The notes under the pieces: generated by a model
Database searches by the model: none
The model's input: the letters and a program-made list of their open reading frames with translations, nothing else
Told to the model about the DNA's origin: nothing
Shown here: in pieces, positions 34,080 through 39,343 of the stretch
Layout: the number at the start of each line of letters is the position of its first letter
Numbering within the stretch: the stretch's first letter is position 1
Position numbers and translations under genes: made by a program
NCBI GenBank assembly: GCA_028287115.1
Contig: JAQBQF010000089.1
Coordinates: 1 to 39,343 of the forward strand
DNA from: Myxococcales bacterium
GTDB lineage: Bacteria; Myxococcota_A; Polyangia; Haliangiales; Haliangiaceae
Reading direction: 5' to 3'
Length of the DNA: 39,343 nt

Positions 34080-34870
34080 AAGAAGTAGCCGATCGAAGTC
34101 CCGAGGAACGGCAACGTCCGGATGCCGCCTTCGATGTTGATCACCATGTGCTCCACCGGCTTGATCTGCAGGCCGATGATCGCGTTGACGACCGGGAACA
34201 CCGGCGGCACGTCGTACTTGACCGACGTGGCGGTGCCTGGGGTCGGGTCCGTGTACTGGCCCTGGCCGCCGAACCGCGGAGGCACGCAACCCGGCTCGGG
34301 ATTCGCGTTCGTCGCGGTCGCGGAACACTGAATGTTGTAGTGGTCGATCTCACCGGTGAGGACGCCGAGACCGGCACCGCCGCCGTACCGAAGCGCGACG
34401 TACTTGTTGATCGGCGTGTGATTGATGAAGGTGAACTCGAACGTGAACCAGCCGAAGTTGTTGCCCGAGTGCTCCGGGCTCAAGATGTAGTCAGCTTCGT
34501 CGACGGGTACGTGCTCGTTGCTGTTGATCCACACGCCTTCCGCGGGATTGATGTGCTCGTACTCGAAGCCGAGCTGCAGCTCGAGGTTGCCGCGGCGACG
34601 AACGAGATCGATACCGTAGCCGTAGCTTTGCGAGCCACCTGCGGCTCGCGACACGAAGACCTCGAGGAGCCCGCGCGGCACGTAGACGCTACGGAGCCGG
34701 AAGTCGATTCCGTAGTCGACCTTGTCCTCGGTCGTGGTCAGGGAGTCCGGGGAGGCCATCGGATCCGTGGTCCGAATCGGCTTTTTGTCGTCGTCCAGCG
34801 CCGCACCGGCCCAAACAGAGCCGGTTGCCGCTGTGATCAAAACCAAAGTCAGTCCAATGGCTAAACGCAT
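34076..34870 (-). CDS. Outer-membrane beta-barrel protein candidate
   Basis: A 264-residue protein with signal peptide (AIGLTLVLITAATGSVWA) and a C-terminus of alternating pattern ending in Phe ([19 protein letters not shown]), as in outer-membrane barrels. Amphipathic strands are visible (VDYGIDFRLRSVYVPRGLLEVFV, LELQLGFEYEHI, VALRYGGGAGLGVL). GGGGGAA stands as a good ribosome site before the ATG, with a -10 TATAAT 20 nt upstream. No named family recognised. It converges on selB with a 4-nt overlap. Confidence 0.82.
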   Translation of the reverse strand: MRLAIGLTLVLITAATGSVWAGAALDDDKKPIRTTDPMASPDSLTTTEDKVDYGIDFRLRSVYVPRGLLEVFVSRAAGGSQSYGYGIDLVRRRGNLELQLGFEYEHINPAEGVWINSNEHVPVDEADYILSPEHSGNNFGWFTFEFTFINHTPINKYVALRYGGGAGLGVLTGEIDHYNIQCSATATNANPEPGCVPPRFGGQGQYTDPTPGTATSVKYDVPPVFPVVNAIIGLQIKPVEHMVINIEGGIRTLPFLGTSIGYFF

Positions 34871-34890
34871 GATTCCCCCGACGTGGCGAC

Positions 34891-34900
34891 ATTATATACT
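34891..34900. promoter_or_regulatory. Overlapping divergent -10 boxes
   Basis: ATTATATACT holds TATAAT on the minus strand (34896-34891, for the barrel gene) and TATACT on the plus strand (34895-34900, for the lipoprotein gene). The -35 regions are weak on both sides. The two polymerases would compete for the same 10 bp. Confidence 0.5.
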
Positions 34901-34945
34901 GGTGCTCGCGAGTCCACCGATCCCGGGACGAATTCGACCATTTCA

Positions 34946-36484
34946 ATGCGGCAACGCTCACGTTTCTCTTTGGCCCTGCTGGCCGGCCTGGTTCTCGCCG
35001 TGGCGGGATGTCCCGGCGGTGGTGCTGCCATTGGCGAGCGTTGTAGCGACAACGGAGACTGTGCCAGCTCGCTACAGTGCGTAGCGAACGTCTGCGCGTC
35101 GCGGTGCCAGCGCGCGCCCGAGTGTGGTGACGGTTACGCGTGCGACAAGGACGGCTTCTGCGTCACCGCGACCGGCCAGCCCGGCGATTCCTGCGCCAGC
35201 GAGGTCGAGTGCGCCGCGGGACTCGCGTGCGAGCTCGAAGGCTCGAACGTCACCGACAATGGCCTGCTTCGAGCGAGCTGCGTCGTCGAGAATGCCGGCC
35301 GGCCGGCGGGCGCCGAATGCGACAAGGACGGTCAGTGCCGGAACGGAACATGCGCGCTCGGCCACTGCGCCGATCTGTGCGCCGACACCCGCGACTGCGG
35401 CGCAGGCACGAGCTGCACGGTCATCCCTCGCATCGAGACGACGATCTTTCCGAACACGCCGAAGTTCTCCGGTTGCCTGCTCTCGCATGGGTCGCTGCGC
35501 TGGCCGATCCCGATTCGCAGCACGTCACAGACCGTGCTGTTGCCGGTGCCCGATAGCGCGCGCGGCGTCTCGCTGACGTTTACCGTCGACGATCCCAATC
35601 AGCTCGTCGGTGTCACCGAGATGTACGGCCCGACGAATGGGACCGCGCGGTTGGTCGACGCCGATGAAGACTATCGGACCCAAGGCGATCACTACTACAT
35701 CAGCCCCGTGCGCCATCGCTTGGACTTCGGTCAGTCCGTGCTCGCGATGCCATCGTCTCCGTCGACACCGCTCGAATCCGGCGCGTATCAGATGACGGTC
35801 GCATCGAAGCGTCTGCCGTACGCCTCGGGCACCGCAACCCCGAGTGCCACGGCCGTGATCAAGCTCGACTCGAGCGTGTCGCTCGACCTCCACTTCTACT
35901 TCCTCAACTTCGACGATCATCCGTGCAGCGATTCGTTCGGCACCAAGCTCGACGCGCAGATCGCACAGACCGCCGCGTTCTTTCAGCGTGACTTCATCGG
36001 TTCGTTGCGCACGTTGTTCACCCACAACGGGATCGTGCTCGGCACGGTGACCTATGAAGATCTGCGCGACCATCCCGAGCTCGATAGCCTCGACGTCGCG
36101 AATACACCGTCGTTGCTGGCGCTCGGCGCACACGACGTCGGGATCAACGTGTTCTTCGTCCGGTCGCTGACGCCGGTCGGGCTCCAGGCGATCGGCCCGA
36201 ACCCAGGTCCCGCGGGTGTTGGTGGCACGCGCCAGTCGGGAATCGTCGTCGGGCTCGATACGCTGTGCTATCGGTCGTGGTCGCAACTCGCGCGCCTCTC
36301 CGCTCACGAGCTCGCGCGTTACATGGGGCTCTACGACAACGTCGAGGTCGACGGCACGCACGTCGATCCGATCATGGATAGCGACCTGTCGAGCGGCAAT
36401 CTGATGTTCTATTCGGAGTTCGGCGGCGGGGATCTGTCCGCCGACCAGCGCAACATCCTCAGCCGAAGTCCGGTGCTGCGATGA
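34946..36484 (+). CDS. Cys-rich lipoprotein with degenerate metzincin-like domain
   Basis: A 512-residue lipoprotein: signal and lipobox LALLAGLVLAVAGC (Cys20 acylated). Residues 28-165 hold repeated Cys-rich modules (GERCSDNGDCASSLQCVANVCASRC, CGDGYACDKDGFCV, GDSCASEVECAAGLACELEG), common in myxobacterial surface proteins. A beta-rich middle follows. The C-terminal part contains SAHELARYMGLYDN and, later, DPIMDSD. This mirrors the metzincin HExxHxxGxxH and Met-turn, but the second zinc His is Arg and the third ligand is Asp, so it is probably not an active protease of that type. The ATG at 34946 was chosen from the lipoprotein signal. It overlaps the next gene as ATGA. Confidence 0.85.
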   Translation: MRQRSRFSLALLAGLVLAVAGCPGGGAAIGERCSDNGDCASSLQCVANVCASRCQRAPECGDGYACDKDGFCVTATGQPGDSCASEVECAAGLACELEGSNVTDNGLLRASCVVENAGRPAGAECDKDGQCRNGTCALGHCADLCADTRDCGAGTSCTVIPRIETTIFPNTPKFSGCLLSHGSLRWPIPIRSTSQTVLLPVPDSARGVSLTFTVDDPNQLVGVTEMYGPTNGTARLVDADEDYRTQGDHYYISPVRHRLDFGQSVLAMPSSPSTPLESGAYQMTVASKRLPYASGTATPSATAVIKLDSSVSLDLHFYFLNFDDHPCSDSFGTKLDAQIAQTAAFFQRDFIGSLRTLFTHNGIVLGTVTYEDLRDHPELDSLDVANTPSLLALGAHDVGINVFFVRSLTPVGLQAIGPNPGPAGVGGTRQSGIVVGLDTLCYRSWSQLARLSAHELARYMGLYDNVEVDGTHVDPIMDSDLSSGNLMFYSEFGGGDLSADQRNILSRSPVLR

Positions 36485-37101
36485 GGCGATCCGTCGCCCT
36501 GGTCGCGATCGGCGTCGGCTTTGCGGCCGTCGCTTCCGCCGCGCTGTCTCAGCAGGAGATCAACGCGCTATCTCCGATCGACTCGGTGCCGCTCAAGGTC
36601 ACGCTCGATTCGGTGTTCAACGGCGCGCCACAAGCACGCGATCAGCTCGTCGCGATCGCACAAGATGCGAACGGCGACATCGGCGTTCGGTTGCGCGCGA
36701 TCCACACCCTGTGGAAGTACTGTCCGTTCAGCACGTCCCCGTCGATGTCCCCGGGACCATGCATCACCACCGATCCGGGCTGGCCCGTGCACCTTGCGCT
36801 GGTCGCGATGGTGCCCGCCTCGCCTGCTGCGTGGCCCCACTCGGGAGCGGATCTGTTGCTGCTGCGCGCGGCGATCGAATCGCTCGGCCTGCTCAAGGTC
36901 TCGACCGACGTCGATCTGTTGACCCCGCTGCTCGATCACCCGAGCCGAGATATCCGCGCCACGGCGGCGCGCGCGTTGCGCGATCTCTGTAATCCCCAGG
37001 CGACGAACCCGCTTCGCGTTCGGTACGCACACGAGAACCTCGACCAGGTTCGGCTGGCGATTTCGGACGCGCTACGGGTGCTGGCTGCCGGCTGCCCGTG
37101 A
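36481..37101 (+). CDS. Secreted HEAT-repeat-like protein
   Basis: A 206-residue protein with signal peptide (RRSVALVAIGVGFAAVASA) and HEAT/armadillo-like helices (ARDQLVAIAQDANGDIGVRLRAIHTLW, LLLLRAAIESLGLL, DLLTPLLDHPSRDIRATAARALRDL). Such repeats form protein-binding solenoids. Three Cys (CPF, PCI, DLCNP) and a final GCP may be disulfide-bonded. It starts with an ATGA overlap on the lipoprotein gene, so the two are probably made together and may act as partners in the envelope. Confidence 0.85.
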   Translation: MRRSVALVAIGVGFAAVASAALSQQEINALSPIDSVPLKVTLDSVFNGAPQARDQLVAIAQDANGDIGVRLRAIHTLWKYCPFSTSPSMSPGPCITTDPGWPVHLALVAMVPASPAAWPHSGADLLLLRAAIESLGLLKVSTDVDLLTPLLDHPSRDIRATAARALRDLCNPQATNPLRVRYAHENLDQVRLAISDALRVLAAGCP

Positions 37102-37131
37102 ACTAGCTCACAACCGCTCGGAATCGTTTGG

Positions 37132-37161
37132 TTGCTTGGGATGGGGATCCGATCGTACAAT
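37132..37161 (+). promoter_or_regulatory. Promoter of the third Ser/Thr kinase gene
   Basis: TTGCTT (37132-37137), 18-nt spacer, TACAAT (37156-37161), then about 50 nt to the ATG at 37212. It lies inside the longer open frame that begins at 37128, which supports the later start. Confidence 0.5.
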
Positions 37162-37211
37162 TACCGTTACCTCCCAGCCCGCGGGTCGTCGCGTGGGGTG
37201 GCGGGGCACAC

Positions 37212-39143
37212 ATGACGACTCGCGATCCGCGATCTCGCGCTCCGCACCGGCCCGACTCTGGCCGGGAACCGACCGCCTCGATCTCCATCCAGCTCGAAGA
37301 CGTTCCGAATCCGTCGCTGGCGATGGGCACGCACGAGGCCGACCGCGACGAACGCACGAAGATCGAATCGCCGAGCGGCCGCAACAAGACCCCGCCTCCG
37401 CAGCGCGATTCAAAGGCGCCGCCGCCACCGCCGAAGAATGCAGACGATCCGGAGATCCGGCTCGGCGCCCAGCTCGGCAGCTATCGGCTGACCGAGCTCC
37501 TCGGCAAGGGCGGCATGGGCTACGTCTACCGGGCCGAGCACGTCAAGCTCGGCCGCGAGGTCGCGCTCAAGCTGCTCCGCGGCGATTACGCGCGCCGCCG
37601 CGATGCCGTGCTGCGGTTCTTTCAAGAAGCGAAGACCGTCAACCGCGTTCGGCACCGCAACATCGTCGATGTCACCGACTTCGTCGAGATCGATGACGGC
37701 ACCACCTTCATCATCATGGAGCTGTTGCGAGGCCAGAGCCTCGGCAAGTGGGCCCGCACCGGGGTCGATCTCCCACGTGCGCTCGCCGTGCTGGTCCAGA
37801 TCTGCGATGGGCTCGGGGCCGCGCACGCCGTTGGAGTCGTGCATCGCGATCTCAAACCGGACAACGTGATCGTCGTCCCGACCTCCGATGGCGCCGAGCT
37901 CGTCAAGCTGCTCGATTTCGGCGTCGCCAAGCTCCTCAATCGCGACGACGAGGACATCGGCTTTCAGACCGCCGCGGGTTCCGTGATCGGCACGCCCGCG
38001 TACATGTCTCCCGAGCAAGCGGGCGGCATGGCCGTCGATCATCGATCGGATATCTATTCGCTCGGCGCCATCATGTACGAGCTGTTCTGCGGGCAGCCGA
38101 TGTTTCGCGGACGGTCGTTCGGCGAGTTCGTGCGCAAGCATTTGACCGAGCAGCCCGTGCTGCCGCGCCAGACGCAAGGCGGCGCCCACCTCGACGAGCG
38201 GCTTGAAGTCTTGATCATGCGCTGCCTCGCGAAGGATCCGAACGAGCGGTTCGGTCATATCCTCGAATTGCGCGACGGCCTGCTCCACATGCTCGGTGGC
38301 TTTGACGGGCAGTCGTCGGGCTACGTGTCCCTCTCGACCAGCGCGATCCGGCCGTTGTCGACGCAGTTGCCCGGGTTGCCGCCGATGATGGTGACGACCG
38401 CACCGACGCCGCCGCACCCGTCGACGATGCCCCCCGGCACGTTGCATCCCTCACAGCTCTACAACCCGTATAGCCAGATCAGCCAACCCGACTCGCAGCC
38501 GACACCGTGGTGGGTATGGCTCGTCGGCGGTGCCTTCGCCGTGACGCTCGGGATCGGGGCCGCGGTCTGGTATGCGAGCCGGACGGCTGAAAGACCCGAA
38601 CCGCAGGCGCGACCGTCTCCCGTCGGCACGCCGATCGAGCCGGCAACCAAGCCGCAGATCGTCGAGCTTCGCTTCGACTCGTTACCGAGCGCGGGCGTGT
38701 TCGCAGCGGGTCACTCCGCGGAGCTGTGCCACACGCCGTGCACGTTCAACGTCGATCTTGGCGATGGGGGCCCAGCCGACCACCGCATGTTCGTCGTCCG
38801 CAGCGACCGCTACCGAGACCAGGCGATCGATGTCGATCTTGCAGGTAGCAAGCGCGACTTCTCGGTCACGCTCGAGCGGCTCGAGCCGGTCGCTCCGCCG
38901 TTGCCGCCGATCACCAGCGTCGACACCGATCCGCACACCGACAAGGTCGACTCGCGGCCCAAACATGGTCGCGTGATCAAGAAGCAGACCGACAAGAAGC
39001 CCGCCGACAAACCGGACGCTGTCGAGACGACGAAGCCCGCTGACCCCGCCAACAAGATCGACAAGCCAACCAAGCCGCCGGTTGACAAGCCGGGTACGAT
39101 CGACCCGACGGACACGCTCGATCCGTTCCACCGCCACAAATGA
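37212..39143 (+). CDS. Transmembrane Hanks-type Ser/Thr protein kinase (third)
   Basis: A 643-residue kinase with a disordered N-terminal 95 residues (Pro/Lys-rich), kinase domain about 96-365 with LLGKGGMGYVYRAE, VALKLLRG, classical HRDLKPDN, DFGVAK and MSPEQ, then a Pro/Thr-rich linker, one transmembrane helix (WWVWLVGGAFAVTLGIGAAVW, about 435-455) and a periplasmic PEGA-like beta domain (VELRFDSLPSAGVFAAGHSAELCHTPCTFNVD). The tail is Lys/Asp/Pro repeats (DKKPADKPD, DKPTKPPVDKPG). Unlike the first two kinases, it has HRDLKPDN, so it belongs to another subgroup. Stop overlaps the next gene as ATGA. Confidence 0.94.
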   Translation: MTTRDPRSRAPHRPDSGREPTASISIQLEDVPNPSLAMGTHEADRDERTKIESPSGRNKTPPPQRDSKAPPPPPKNADDPEIRLGAQLGSYRLTELLGKGGMGYVYRAEHVKLGREVALKLLRGDYARRRDAVLRFFQEAKTVNRVRHRNIVDVTDFVEIDDGTTFIIMELLRGQSLGKWARTGVDLPRALAVLVQICDGLGAAHAVGVVHRDLKPDNVIVVPTSDGAELVKLLDFGVAKLLNRDDEDIGFQTAAGSVIGTPAYMSPEQAGGMAVDHRSDIYSLGAIMYELFCGQPMFRGRSFGEFVRKHLTEQPVLPRQTQGGAHLDERLEVLIMRCLAKDPNERFGHILELRDGLLHMLGGFDGQSSGYVSLSTSAIRPLSTQLPGLPPMMVTTAPTPPHPSTMPPGTLHPSQLYNPYSQISQPDSQPTPWWVWLVGGAFAVTLGIGAAVWYASRTAERPEPQARPSPVGTPIEPATKPQIVELRFDSLPSAGVFAAGHSAELCHTPCTFNVDLGDGGPADHRMFVVRSDRYRDQAIDVDLAGSKRDFSVTLERLEPVAPPLPPITSVDTDPHTDKVDSRPKHGRVIKKQTDKKPADKPDAVETTKPADPANKIDKPTKPPVDKPGTIDPTDTLDPFHRHK

Positions 39144-39343
39144 TCCCTCGCTTACTCGCACTCGTGGTTCTGTGTTTTGTTGGGCTCGCATCGCGGCCGG
39201 CGTTTGCGGACGATCCGGCGACGCGCTCCGCGAAGCGGCACTTCGAACGCGGGGAGAAGTTGTTCGCGCTCGGAAAATTCGACGAATCTCTCGACGAATA
39301 TCAGAAAGCGTTCGACGCCAAACCGATCCCGGACTTCCTCTAC
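39140..39343 (+). CDS. Secreted TPR protein (3' partial)
   Basis: The first 68 residues of a secreted protein: signal peptide RLLALVVLCFVGLASRPAFA and the start of a TPR (AKRHFERGEKLFALGKFDESLDEYQKAF). It overlaps the kinase stop as ATGA, so it repeats the kinase-then-TPR cassette seen at the left edge. The frame is open at the window end. Confidence 0.85.
   Translation, partial: MIPRLLALVVLCFVGLASRPAFADDPATRSAKRHFERGEKLFALGKFDESLDEYQKAFDAKPIPDFLY

Overview
The window is high-GC bacterial DNA that looks like a myxobacterium (Myxococcota; possibly a Haliangium/Kofleria-type lineage, but the exact group cannot be fixed from the sequence alone). The reasons are an adjacent mglB-mglA pair for polarity control, three Hanks-type Ser/Thr kinases (two with the HRDVSP catalytic loop common in myxobacteria), an FHA-sigma54 activator, large TPR proteins with proline-rich linkers, and Cys-rich lipoproteins.

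Layout. 1-4.5 kb: end of an FHA-sigma54 activator, converging on a three-gene operon of two kinases and a TPR membrane protein joined by ATGA overlaps. 4.5-9.6 kb: a leftward operon of glutaryl-CoA-dehydrogenase-like enzyme, thiD and a TIGR01777-type epimerase, divergent from a Slt-type lytic transglycosylase. 9.6-11.6 kb: three tandem secreted six-cysteine paralogs plus what looks like the relic of a fourth. 11.7-13.0 kb: a small DUF5818-like gene coupled to an AhpD-like gene. That gene is interrupted by an in-frame TGA exactly where the peroxidatic Cys should be, and a SECIS-like hairpin follows at once. I read it as one selenoprotein gene, and selB (Sec-specific elongation factor) is present at 32.2-34.1 kb.

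13.1-23.3 kb, all leftward: serS, tRNA-Ser(UGA), tRNA-Ser(GCU), tRNA-Arg(ACG), tadA, tRNA-Ser(CGA), a 73-bp tandem repeat, tRNA-Ser(GGA), the SRP RNA, a lipoprotein, dnaX, ybaB, recR, mglB, mglA and a PqqD/HlyD-like membrane protein. This is the serS-tRNASer-tadA-SRP RNA-dnaX-ybaB-recR order known from Bacillus, here carrying a complete serine isoacceptor set and running into the mglBA genes. The tRNA-Arg whose A34 TadA deaminates sits 16 nt before tadA.

23.4-29.9 kb, mostly rightward: ECF sigma factor, membrane anti-sigma candidate and an LTxxQ-type periplasmic protein; then a 1403-residue zinc-ribbon/DLPAPK-repeat/TM/TPR protein and a small convergent membrane protein. 30.1-34.9 kb: acyl-CoA synthetase, VOC protein, selB, and a convergent outer-membrane barrel. 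34.9 kb to the end: a Cys-rich lipoprotein with a degenerate metzincin motif, a HEAT-like protein, a third Ser/Thr kinase and the start of a TPR protein.

Several genes lack a Shine-Dalgarno sequence and instead have a -10-like hexamer 6-8 nt before the start codon, suggesting leaderless transcripts. No CRISPR array, insertion sequence, phage gene or replication origin was recognised.
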